A stretch of DNA of 64,000 bases from Micromonospora sp. NBC_01796. Its GTDB lineage: Bacteria > Actinomycetota > Actinomycetes > Mycobacteriales > Micromonosporaceae. The notes below the pieces were generated by a model, which ran no database searches, was not told the origin of the DNA, and saw only the letters and a program-made list of their open reading frames with translations. The translations under genes and the position numbers were made by a program. The stretch lies in assembly GCF_035917455.1 (NCBI RefSeq), contig NZ_CP109078.1, positions 1,426,001 through 1,490,000 of the forward strand. Direction: 5' to 3'. Numbering within the stretch: the first letter of the stretch is position 1; each line of letters starts with the position of its first letter. This document shows, in pieces, positions 17,265 to 24,670 of the stretch.

Positions 17265-17441
17265 CTAGCCGATCGGCAAGGCGAGCACTAGCCGATCGGC
17301 AAGTGACACACCTAACGATCGACTAGGTAGCGCCTTGCCGATCGGCAAGCTATCGTCCAGCCGAGCGGCAAGGTAAGGACTCTCCGGCCGACCAGCCGTT
17401 TCCTTGCTGGTCGGCAAGCTGTGAGCCTGCTGGACGGCAGG
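17265..17441. promoter_or_regulatory. array of palindromic operator-like sites with 23-base period
   Basis: The palindrome GCCGATCGGC (with flank AAG) recurs with strict phase. Cores start at 17268, 17291, 17337, 17360 (GCCGAGCGGC), 17406 (GCTGGTCGGC) and 17429 (GCTGGACGGC). The two positions missing from the 23-base ladder, 17314 and 17383, hold degenerate versions (CGATCG core kept at 17317-17322). The best copy is CTTGCCGATCGGCAAG, a perfect 16-base palindrome at 17334-17349. The array fills most of the space between the divergent MMPL and TetR starts and is almost certainly bound by the TetR protein. Such a regular multi-operator array is unusual. Confidence 0.85.
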
Positions 17442-17492
17442 TTAGGCTTGGCCCTGTCCGCAGCCCGCCACTGCCGACGCCGAGGAGGAGAT

Positions 17493-18083
17493 ATGACCGC
17501 GAGCCCCACCCGCGAGACAGTCGCCGCCGAGGGCACCCGGGCCCGGCTGCTCGACACCGCGCTGGCGCTGTTCTGCCACCGGGGTTTCGCCGGCACCTCG
17601 TTGCAGATGATCGCCGACCAGTTGGGCATCACGAAGGCGGCGGTCTACCACCACTTCAAGACCAGGGACGAGATCCTCGCCTCGGTCATCCGGCCGGCCG
17701 TCGAGGACATGGCCGCCGTGATCGCCGACGCCTCGGCCCAGCGCACCCCCACCGCCCGAGCGGAACGGATGCTGGTCGGCTGGGTTGACCTGGCGATCCG
17801 GCACCGTTCCCTGATCGCCCTGCTCCAGGTCGATCCCGGCGTCAAGCCGTTGCTCAAGGACCAGGAGAACGCCTCGATCCTGCTCGAACAGCCCTGCGAC
17901 CTGCTCGCCGGCCACCTCCACGGCACGGTAGGCGCCGGGATCAGCGCCCAGGTGGCCCTGTTCGGCATCGCCGCCGCCGCCGCGAAGTCCGAGGTACGCG
18001 ACCTGGACGACGACGAACTGCGGGAGATCCTGCTCGACGTCGGCCGCCGGATCCTCGGCCTGCGCCGCCCCCGAACGGCCTGA
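17493..18083 (+). CDS. TetR/AcrR-family regulator
   Basis: 196 residues from ATG 17493 with GAGGAGGAG directly upstream. The N-terminal HTH is typical: RLLDTALALFCHRGFAGTSL, then IADQLGITKAAVYHHFKTRDEIL (residues 16-60). The C-terminal ligand domain is of TetR_C type. It is divergent from the MMPL exporter and separated from it by the palindrome array, so it probably represses itself and the exporter and is relieved by an exporter substrate. The SRPBCC gene follows after five bases. Confidence 0.92.
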   Translation: MTASPTRETVAAEGTRARLLDTALALFCHRGFAGTSLQMIADQLGITKAAVYHHFKTRDEILASVIRPAVEDMAAVIADASAQRTPTARAERMLVGWVDLAIRHRSLIALLQVDPGVKPLLKDQENASILLEQPCDLLAGHLHGTVGAGISAQVALFGIAAAAAKSEVRDLDDDELREILLDVGRRILGLRRPRTA

Positions 18084-18088
18084 CCGCC

Positions 18089-18526
18089 ATGGACATCGAC
18101 CGGACCGCGCCGGTGATCGTCGAACTGGCCACCATCGTCGACGCTCCCCTGGAAACCATCTGGGAGCTGCACACGAACGTCGACGAGTGGACCGTGTGGC
18201 ACCCGGAGATCACCCGGGCCCGGCTCACCGGACCGCTGGCGGTCGGCGGTTCGTTCGAGTGGGAAACCGCCGGGCTGGCCGTCACGTCCACCATCGGGGA
18301 ACTCGAACCGCTGCGCCGGATCGCCTGGGGCGGACCGGCGCGCGGCATCGACGGGGTGCACGTCTGGACGTTCGAGCAGAACAACGACGGGGTGGCCATA
18401 CACGCGGCGGAGTCGTGGGCCGGTGAACCGGTGCTGGCCGACCCGGACGGTCTCCGGGCCGCCCTGACCGCCTCCCTCACCGCCTGGCTGGCCGCGCTCA
18501 AGGCCACCGCCGAGTCGATCCGCTGA
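18089..18526 (+). CDS. SRPBCC-family (polyketide cyclase/START-like) protein
   Basis: 145 residues from ATG 18089. Pattern of the helix-grip fold: VIVELATIVDAPLETIWELH at the start, WTVWHPEITRARLTGP, GGSFEWETAG, and a long C-terminal helix LTAWLAALKATAESI. These proteins bind hydrophobic ligands. It sits in the same transcript as the TetR regulator. Whether it helps sense or chaperone the MMPL substrate is speculation. Confidence 0.8.
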   Translation: MDIDRTAPVIVELATIVDAPLETIWELHTNVDEWTVWHPEITRARLTGPLAVGGSFEWETAGLAVTSTIGELEPLRRIAWGGPARGIDGVHVWTFEQNNDGVAIHAAESWAGEPVLADPDGLRAALTASLTAWLAALKATAESIR

Positions 18527-18623
18527 CCCGCCCGCCCGGATCCACCGTCACGGACGGTCACCGGAACGGACGGTCTTCGGCGCGGGCACGTGCCGAGGCG
18601 GCTCCCGACTAGGCTTCGCCACC

Positions 18624-19940
18624 ATGACCACACAGGAGGCGCAGCACTGGGAGCGCCCCGGGCCGACCCCCGCGCAGCGCCGGCACGACTGGCAGATCGG
18701 GGCGCTGCTGGTGGGTGGCGGGCTGCTCAGCGTGCTGCTGCTCAACAGCTCCGGCACGTTCGCGCTCGGCCACCCACCCTCGTGGCCCGAGCAGCTCGCC
18801 TGGATCGTGGGGATCACCGCCCCGATGGCCTGGCGGCGGCGCTGGCCGGAGGTGACCACCCTGCTCACCGCCGCCGTGTTCATCGGCGCCCAGGCAAGGG
18901 CCCACGTCGACACCCTGGTCTCGTCCGTCACCCTGTTCGTCGCCATCTACACGCTCGGCGCCTGGGGCCGGGACCGGCGGCGGGCCGACGTGATCCGGAT
19001 CGCGGTGATCGTGGCCATGTTCTGCTGGCTCGCCCTCAGCGCCGTGCTCGCGATGCCGGACATCCCGGCGGACGCGTTCAGCGGTGCCGCCGGCCCGCTG
19101 CCGCCCCTGTTCGCCGTACTGCTCACCTCGGTTCTGTTCAACCTGACGTACTTCGTCTTCGCGTACCTGTTCGGGAACACCGCGTGGCTGTCCGCGCGGC
19201 GGCAGCACGAGGTGCAGGTGCAGACCGAGGCGCTGCGCCGGTCCCAGGCCGTACTCGCCGAACGCGCGGTGATCCAGGAACGCGTACGGATCGCCCGCGA
19301 ACTGCACGACGTCGTCGCCCACCACGTCGCCGTGATGGGCGTACAGGCCGCCGCCGCACGTCGGGTGATGGACCAGAACCCACCGAAGGCGAAGACCGCG
19401 CTCGCCGCCGTCGAGCAGACCGCCCGGACCGCCATCGACGAGTTGCGCCGCCTGCTCGGCGTGCTCCGGCAGGCCGACGCCTCCACCGACCCACTCACCG
19501 AACAGCCGACCGGACACCGGCTGGACCAGGTGGAGACCCTGCTGAGCGGGGCCCGGGAGGCCGGGCTGACGGTCGACTTCCGTACGTTCGGCGAACCGGT
19601 GCCGCTGACCGACTCGGTCTCCCTGGCGGTCTACCGGATCATGCAGGAAGCGCTGACCAACACCATCAAGCACGCCCGCGCCAACCTGATCGACGTACGG
19701 ATCCGCTACCTGCGACAGGAGATCGAAGTGGACGTGGCCGACGACGGTCGCACCCCACCGGAGCACGCCGTACGGCCGCCGTCGGGCAGCGGACTCGGCC
19801 TGATCGGAATGCGGGAGCGGGTCGCGGCGCACGGCGGCGTACTGGAGGTCGGTGCCCGCGACGGCGGCGGATTCCGGGTACGCGCCAGACTTCCGCTGCA
19901 CGACGACGTCCGGTCGGCCGAGACCGTGGACGCCGGATGA
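18624..19940 (+). CDS. sensor histidine kinase, NarL type
   Basis: 438 residues. Residues about 20-195 are membrane-spanning (several hydrophobic segments, for example IGALLVGGGLLSVLLL and LTSVLFNLTYFVFAYLF). The HisKA_3 dimerisation/phosphoacceptor helix is RIARELHDVVAHHVAVMGVQ (His about 227). The HATPase_c end has LIGMRERVAAHGG. Typical of two-component kinases of the LiaS/DesK type that sense membrane or cell-wall stress. The response regulator gene overlaps its stop (ATGA), and a NatAB-like ABC exporter follows. Confidence 0.92.
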   Translation: MTTQEAQHWERPGPTPAQRRHDWQIGALLVGGGLLSVLLLNSSGTFALGHPPSWPEQLAWIVGITAPMAWRRRWPEVTTLLTAAVFIGAQARAHVDTLVSSVTLFVAIYTLGAWGRDRRRADVIRIAVIVAMFCWLALSAVLAMPDIPADAFSGAAGPLPPLFAVLLTSVLFNLTYFVFAYLFGNTAWLSARRQHEVQVQTEALRRSQAVLAERAVIQERVRIARELHDVVAHHVAVMGVQAAAARRVMDQNPPKAKTALAAVEQTARTAIDELRRLLGVLRQADASTDPLTEQPTGHRLDQVETLLSGAREAGLTVDFRTFGEPVPLTDSVSLAVYRIMQEALTNTIKHARANLIDVRIRYLRQEIEVDVADDGRTPPEHAVRPPSGSGLGLIGMRERVAAHGGVLEVGARDGGGFRVRARLPLHDDVRSAETVDAG

Positions 19941-20683
19941 GCGAGGCAGGCGCGCCCGCGCCGATCCGGGTACTGCTGGTCGACGACCAACGGATGCTCC
20001 GCGCCGGCTTCCGGGTCATCCTCGAGATCGAGGACGACATCGAGGTGGTGGACGAGGCCGCCGACGGCGCCGAAGCGGTCGACCTGGCCGCCCGGCACCG
20101 CCCCGACGTGGTGCTGATGGACGTCGAGATGCCGGTGATGGACGGGCTGGAGGCCACCCGGCGGATCGTCGCCGCCTCGGCCACCGGCGGCGCTGCCGTG
20201 CTGATCCTGACCACGTTCGACCGCGACGACTACCTGTTCGCCGCCCTCCAGGCCGGCGCCAGCGGCTTCCTGCTGAAGAACGGCTCCCCGGAGGACCTGG
20301 TCGAGGCGGTACGGGTGGTCGCCCGAGGTGACGCCCTGCTCGCCCCGCAGCTCACCAAGCGGGTCATCGCCACCTTCACCGCACCCGGTTCCACGCCGAC
20401 CATTGATCCGGGCGCGGGCGCACAGTCCATTCCGCCCGCGCAGCGGTCCACGCGGGAGGCCGGGGCGCTGTCCGGGCTGACCGAGCGGGAGCACGAGGTG
20501 CTCGTCCTGCTGGCCGGTGGCGCCTCGAACGCCGAGATCGCGGCCCAGTTGCTCCTCGGCGAGGCGACCGTGAAGACCCACGTGTCGCGGGTGCTGATGA
20601 AACTGCACCTGCGCGACCGTACGCAGGCGGTGGTCTTCGCGTACGAACACGGCGTGGTGACCCCCCGTACGGCCGAGGGCTGA
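19937..20683 (+). CDS. LuxR/NarL-type response regulator
   Basis: 248 residues from ATG 19937. Receiver domain: LLVDDQRMLRAGFRV, phosphoacceptor Asp in VVLMDVEMPVMDGLE, conserved T in LILTTFD and K in GFLLKNG. An unusually long linker (about residues 150-180, rich in P, G and T) joins it to the C-terminal LuxR HTH (LTEREHEVLVLLAGGASNAE, then ATVKTHVSRVLMKL). Cognate partner of the overlapping kinase; likely controls the ABC exporter downstream. Confidence 0.92.
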   Translation: MSEAGAPAPIRVLLVDDQRMLRAGFRVILEIEDDIEVVDEAADGAEAVDLAARHRPDVVLMDVEMPVMDGLEATRRIVAASATGGAAVLILTTFDRDDYLFAALQAGASGFLLKNGSPEDLVEAVRVVARGDALLAPQLTKRVIATFTAPGSTPTIDPGAGAQSIPPAQRSTREAGALSGLTEREHEVLVLLAGGASNAEIAAQLLLGEATVKTHVSRVLMKLHLRDRTQAVVFAYEHGVVTPRTAEG

Positions 20684-20728
20684 CCGCCGCCTCCACCTCG
20701 CGTCGGACGGCGGACCCCGCCGTGGCAC

Positions 20729-20754
20729 CGGGGTCCGTCGCGCGACGGACCCCG
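20729..20754 (+). terminator. GC-rich palindrome between the response regulator and ABC genes
   Basis: A perfect 26-base palindrome, arms CGGGGTCCGTCGC (20729-20741) and complement (20742-20754), lies 45 bases after the response-regulator stop and 108 bases before the ABC ATPase start. It may terminate the two-component transcript or be a binding site in the ABC promoter region. Confidence 0.55.
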
Positions 20755-20862
20755 CCGGCTCCGTCCGGCGCCGGACGCCAACGCGGGCGCCTCCCCCTAG
20801 GCTCGTTCACAGGTCACCCGCACCGAACCGGGCGGGGATCACGATCAAGCAGAGGAGACCGC

Positions 20863-21747
20863 ATGCTCCGCGTCGCGTCCGTAAACCGGACGTTCGGTGA
20901 TCGCCGGGTGCTGCACGACATCTCGTTCGGCATCGGTGCCGGCCGGATGACCGGCTTCGTCGGCGCCAACGGCGCCGGCAAGACCACGGCGATGCGCATC
21001 ATCCTGGGGGTGCTCGCGGCCGACTCCGGCGAGGTCACCTGGGACGGCGCCCCGCTCACCCGCGACCTGCGGCAGGGCTTCGGGTACATGCCCGAGGAAC
21101 GTGGTCTGTACCCGAAGATGAAGGTACGCGAGCAGCTCGTCTACCTGGGCCGGCTGCACGGGATGACCGCACCGGCGGCCAAGCGCAGCAGCGACGACCT
21201 GCTGGAACAGATCGGGCTGACCGAGCGGGCCGGCGACGCGGTCGACACCCTGTCGCTGGGCAACCAGCAACGCGCGCAGATCGCGGCGGCGCTCGTGCAC
21301 GATCCGGTGGCCCTGGTGCTCGACGAGCCGTTCTCCGGGCTCGACCCGATGGCCGTCGACGTCATCGTCCGGGTGCTGCGGGAACGCGCCGCGCGCGGCG
21401 TACCGGTCCTCTTCTCCAGCCACCAGCTCGACGTCGTGGAACGCCTCTGCGACGACCTGGTGATCATCGCCGACGGGGCCATCCGGGCCGCCGGCAGCCG
21501 CGCCGACCTGCGCCGCAAGCACGCCTCGCCGCGGTACGAACTGGTCGTCGACACCGACGCCGGCTGGGTACGGGACCTGCCCGGCGTCACCGTGGTCGAC
21601 CTGGACGGTGCTCGGGCGGTCATCGACATCCACTCGCCCAGCGACGACCAGGAGGTGCTGCGCCGGGTCCTGGAACGGGAACCCGTGCGCGCCTTCCGTC
21701 CGATCGTTCCGTCGCTCGCCGAAATCTTCCGGGAGATCGCACGATGA
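20863..21747 (+). CDS. ABC exporter ATP-binding protein (NatA-like)
   Basis: 294 residues from ATG 20863 behind AGAGGAGA. Walker A GANGAGKTTAMR (residues about 35-46), Q-loop region GYMPEERGLYPKM, signature LSLGNQQRAQIAAAL, Walker B LVLDEPFSGLD and H-loop SSHQLD. The C-terminal extension of about 80 residues matches the DUF4162 tail of NatA/drug-export ATPases. Its stop overlaps the permease ATG. Confidence 0.93.
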   Translation: MLRVASVNRTFGDRRVLHDISFGIGAGRMTGFVGANGAGKTTAMRIILGVLAADSGEVTWDGAPLTRDLRQGFGYMPEERGLYPKMKVREQLVYLGRLHGMTAPAAKRSSDDLLEQIGLTERAGDAVDTLSLGNQQRAQIAAALVHDPVALVLDEPFSGLDPMAVDVIVRVLRERAARGVPVLFSSHQLDVVERLCDDLVIIADGAIRAAGSRADLRRKHASPRYELVVDTDAGWVRDLPGVTVVDLDGARAVIDIHSPSDDQEVLRRVLEREPVRAFRPIVPSLAEIFREIAR

Positions 21748-22880
21748 CGCTCACCAGTCAGACCCAGCCGACCGACACCCCCACCTCCGCACCCGCCCCG
21801 ACCCGGCCCGCCACCTCGTTCTGGCAGGCGGTCGGCCTGGTCAGCGGGCGCGAGATCGGGACCAAGCTGCGGGACAAGGCGTTCCTGTTCAGCACGGTCT
21901 TCTTCCTGCTGCTCACGGTCGGCTCGACCGTACTGCCGGCCATGCTTGCCGGTGGTCCGGACAGCGTCGCCGTGGTCGGCTCCGGGGCCGCCGAGGTGCT
22001 CGACCGGGCCGGGCTGGACGTACGGACCGTCGCCGACGAGCAGGCGGCCCGGGACCTGGTCCTCTCCGAGGACGTGGACGCCGCCGTGGTCGCCGGCCCG
22101 AACGGCGTACGGGTGCTGGCCCTCGACGAGGCGCCGACCGACGTGGTGGGCGCGTTGAGCACCGCTCCCCCGGTGGAACTGCTCGACCCGGCCGCGGTGG
22201 ACCCGGTGGTGGGGGTCCTGGTGCCGCTGATCTTCGGCATGGTCTTCTTCTTCACCTCGATCACCTTCGGGATCCAGATCGCGCAGAGCGTCACCGAGGA
22301 GAAGCAGACCCGGATCGTGGAGATCCTGGTCGCCACCGTGCCCGTACGCGCACTGCTGGCCGGCAAGGTGATCGCCGCCAGCGCGCTCGCGATCGGGCAG
22401 ATCATCCTGATCGCGGCGGTGGCGCTGATCGGCATGACGGCCACCGACAGCGGCGCGATCATGGACCAGGTCGCCCCGGCGATCGGCTGGTTCATCCCGT
22501 TCTTCGTGGTGGGATTCGTCCTGCTGGCGGCGATCTGGGCGGTCACCGGCGCGCTGGTCAGCCGGCAGGAGGACATCGGTTCGGTGTCCATGCCGGTGCA
22601 GATGCTGGTGCTGATCCCGTTCTTCGCGGTGATCTTCGGCAACGACAACAGCACCCTGATGACCGTGCTGTCGTACGTGCCGTTCTCCGCGCCGACCGCC
22701 ATGCCGGTACGACTGTTCCTCGGTGAGGCCGCCGGTTGGGAGCCGGTGGTGGCGCTGCTGATCCTGCTCGCCTCGGCGGTGGCCGTACTGCTGCTCGCCG
22801 CGCGCCTGTACGAGGGCTCGCTCCTGCGTACGAACGGACGAACCACCCTCGCCGCCGCCTGGCGCAACCGCGGCAACTGA
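21744..22880 (+). CDS. ABC exporter permease (NatB/ABC-2 type)
   Basis: 378 residues. One N-terminal membrane helix (FSTVFFLLLTVGSTVLP), an extracytoplasmic domain of about 100 residues, then five to six helices including IFGMVFFFTSITFGIQIAQSV and the ABC-2 coupling stretch EEKQTRIVEILVATVPVRALLAGKV. Together with the preceding ATPase it forms a NatAB-type exporter of sodium, peptide or drug, probably controlled by the upstream two-component system. Confidence 0.9.
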   Translation: MTLTSQTQPTDTPTSAPAPTRPATSFWQAVGLVSGREIGTKLRDKAFLFSTVFFLLLTVGSTVLPAMLAGGPDSVAVVGSGAAEVLDRAGLDVRTVADEQAARDLVLSEDVDAAVVAGPNGVRVLALDEAPTDVVGALSTAPPVELLDPAAVDPVVGVLVPLIFGMVFFFTSITFGIQIAQSVTEEKQTRIVEILVATVPVRALLAGKVIAASALAIGQIILIAAVALIGMTATDSGAIMDQVAPAIGWFIPFFVVGFVLLAAIWAVTGALVSRQEDIGSVSMPVQMLVLIPFFAVIFGNDNSTLMTVLSYVPFSAPTAMPVRLFLGEAAGWEPVVALLILLASAVAVLLLAARLYEGSLLRTNGRTTLAAAWRNRGN

Positions 22881-22892
22881 CGATTTCCCCCT

Positions 22893-22942
22893 TGTAGAGA
22901 AAGAGTGGCCATCCTCGCGAGGATGGCCACTCTTTCTTTACA
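22893..22942. terminator. very long bidirectional terminator hairpin
   Basis: Twenty-five-base arms (22893-22917 and 22918-22942) pair with a single G-T wobble and no loop beyond the central TCGCGA. The core reads AAAGAGTGGCCATCCTCG and the right arm ends CTTTCTTTA. It separates the convergent ABC permease and cyclase-like genes, and the TAA stop of the latter lies inside its right arm. Confidence 0.88.
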
Positions 22943-23666
22943 GGAGTCTTCTGTCCGGTGGGGGTGGTGGGTGTCGGGGGAGGTCTAGGAGGCCGGGTAT
23001 GACCACGGCGTCGGAGAGGGTGGGCCAGGAGACCCGGGCGGCGCGGGGGTCGGGGGCCGGGCGGCTGGCGGGAAGGTGGTACCAGGCGGGTGGGGTGGTT
23101 TCCCGTCCCGCTATCGGCACCGGCCGGAAGTCCTCGGCGGGCAGTCCGGGGTAGTTCTGCCGGAGGACGTCCTGGTAGAGCGGGTCACTGGTGACGAGGG
23201 CCAGGTCGACCTGCTCGTCCTCGGGCCGGGTGAAGGCGGTTTCGAAAACCGGGGTGTGGGCCAGGTCGGTGGCGAGGACAACGCCGGGGCCGAGGAATCC
23301 GGTCGCGCCCCGGCCGATGCTTCCGCCCACCAGCACCGCGCGGAGCCGGATTCGACCGGCGGCTCCCGGCTCCCGGTTCGACTCGTAGAGCGCGTGGCGC
23401 AGGCCGAGCACCAGCGCGGGTACCACCCGGACCGGGTCGACGGCCGGCGGCAGGACCACCACCTGCGCACCACCACCGCCCCGGAGGGCGCCGCCCGGGA
23501 TGCTGCCACCGGTGATCCGGCGAATGCGGGCTCTCAGGCAGGCGAACTGGATGATGCGGAGGAGCCGGAACTGGTCGTCCACCTGTTCGGGTGCCGTGCG
23601 GGAGCCGTGGTCCGGGATGTCGACCACCAGGCAGAGCCGGTCGGTGAACTCCGGGAGGTCGGTCAT
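22938..23666 (-). CDS. nucleotide-cyclase-like domain protein, partner of the Crp-like regulator
   Basis: 242 residues from ATG 23666. The start LCLVVDIPDHG resembles the metal-binding first strand of class III nucleotide cyclases. It is followed by an amphipathic helix (QFRLLRIIQFACLRA), then a position where active cyclases have G-D-G but this protein has ALRGGGGAQVVVLPP, RLRAVLVGGSIG, and a C-terminal DLALVTSDPLYQDVLRQN. The catalytic second metal site seems lost, so it is more likely a nucleotide-binding sensor than an enzyme. The proline-rich tail is disordered. Five bases after the Crp-like gene and divergent from a dynamin-like GTPase. Function unknown. Confidence 0.6.
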   Translation of the reverse strand: MTDLPEFTDRLCLVVDIPDHGSRTAPEQVDDQFRLLRIIQFACLRARIRRITGGSIPGGALRGGGGAQVVVLPPAVDPVRVVPALVLGLRHALYESNREPGAAGRIRLRAVLVGGSIGRGATGFLGPGVVLATDLAHTPVFETAFTRPEDEQVDLALVTSDPLYQDVLRQNYPGLPAEDFRPVPIAGRETTPPAWYHLPASRPAPDPRAARVSWPTLSDAVVIPGLLDLPRHPPPPPDRRLL

Positions 23667-23671
23667 GGCAG

Positions 23672-24409
23672 CTACCCCTTCTCGTTGTCCGGCGGCCCTC
23701 CTCCCTGGGTCGCCAACTTCCGCAGCGCCTCCGGGTCGCGCACGATCTGTCGCCGGTACTCGGACTTGATGACGTCCTGGTCGCGCAGTTCGCGTACCGC
23801 TCTCTGCAGGCTCGGCTCGGAGACGCCGATCAGGCTGGCCAGCTCGGGTTGGCTCAGCGGCACCTCGATCCGGATTCCGTCGGAGTGCGGTCGGCCGTAG
23901 GTCTCGGCCAGGTAGTGCAGCACCAGAGCGAGCCGGTTACGGACGGAGGCGCCGTTGATGTCGATCCGGTGCCGGGTCGCCCTCCGGAACTTGTCGGCCA
24001 CGGCGCCGTGGATCGCGCGGGCCGCGACCGGGTGCTCGGCCATGAAACGGGCCAGGGTCCGTTGCGAGATGGCTCGCGCGACGACGGCGGTCGCGGTGAA
24101 CACCGAGGCCGACCGGGGCGTGTTGTGCAGCGCACCCAGCTCGCCGACGAGATCACCGCCGATCCGGATCGACAGCAGGATGCTCCGGCCGTCGACCGCG
24201 CTTCCCACCACCTTCACGCAGCCCTCCAAGAGGACAAACGCATCGGTTCCCCGGTCATCCTCGATCATCAGTGCCTCACCGACGCCGAATGATCGTTGGG
24301 TGCCGAGTGTGAGTAGCGCGGACCGGTCGGCCGGCTGGAGATCGTGCAACAACGTCCCACGCGCCCACCGGACATTTCCAAATCGCGACGAGCCGTCTAC
24401 AGCCGCCAT
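23672..24409 (-). CDS. Crp/Fnr-family cyclic-nucleotide-binding-type regulator
   Basis: 245 residues from ATG 24409; the open frame extends to 24469. Residues about 20-130 form the cNMP-binding beta-barrel (LLHDLQPADRSALL, GRSILLSIRIGGDLVGELGA, the phosphate-binding-cassette region NTPRSASVFTATAVV). The C-terminal winged HTH is VPLSQPELASLIGVSEPSLQRAVREL. The cassette reads GELGALHNTPRSAS, close to the canonical GE-x4-RSA pattern, so it may bind a cyclic nucleotide. It is co-transcribed with the cyclase-like gene and diverges from the GTPase gene, which it may control. Confidence 0.88.
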   Translation of the reverse strand: MAAVDGSSRFGNVRWARGTLLHDLQPADRSALLTLGTQRSFGVGEALMIEDDRGTDAFVLLEGCVKVVGSAVDGRSILLSIRIGGDLVGELGALHNTPRSASVFTATAVVARAISQRTLARFMAEHPVAARAIHGAVADKFRRATRHRIDINGASVRNRLALVLHYLAETYGRPHSDGIRIEVPLSQPELASLIGVSEPSLQRAVRELRDQDVIKSEYRRQIVRDPEALRKLATQGGGPPDNEKG

Positions 24410-24670
24410 TGTCGACACGCTCCGAGACCTCGACCCGCTCCGTCGTGGTTGCCTCCAACTGGCCGTCACTCTAAGCGCCGGAATCTGTTGTCAAATCCAC
24501 CTTCCCGTCAGTGCGGGCGGCTCGTCGGCCGCAATTCCAGCACTGCTCGGAGAGACGAACCCCATCCTGTGATGGGAAGCACGGGTACCGACGTCCATAA
24601 CATCTTTCCTGACCATCGGTACCGTCCGAAGTGGCTTCACCGAGGGCGGGCCGCCGGCGAGGAGGCGGTC

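Noticed and set aside
24572-24670. Extra N-terminus of the dynamin-like GTPase from ATG 24572
   Set aside because: Codons there have many A/T third positions and no clear ribosome site, whereas GTG 24671 has a good GGAGG.
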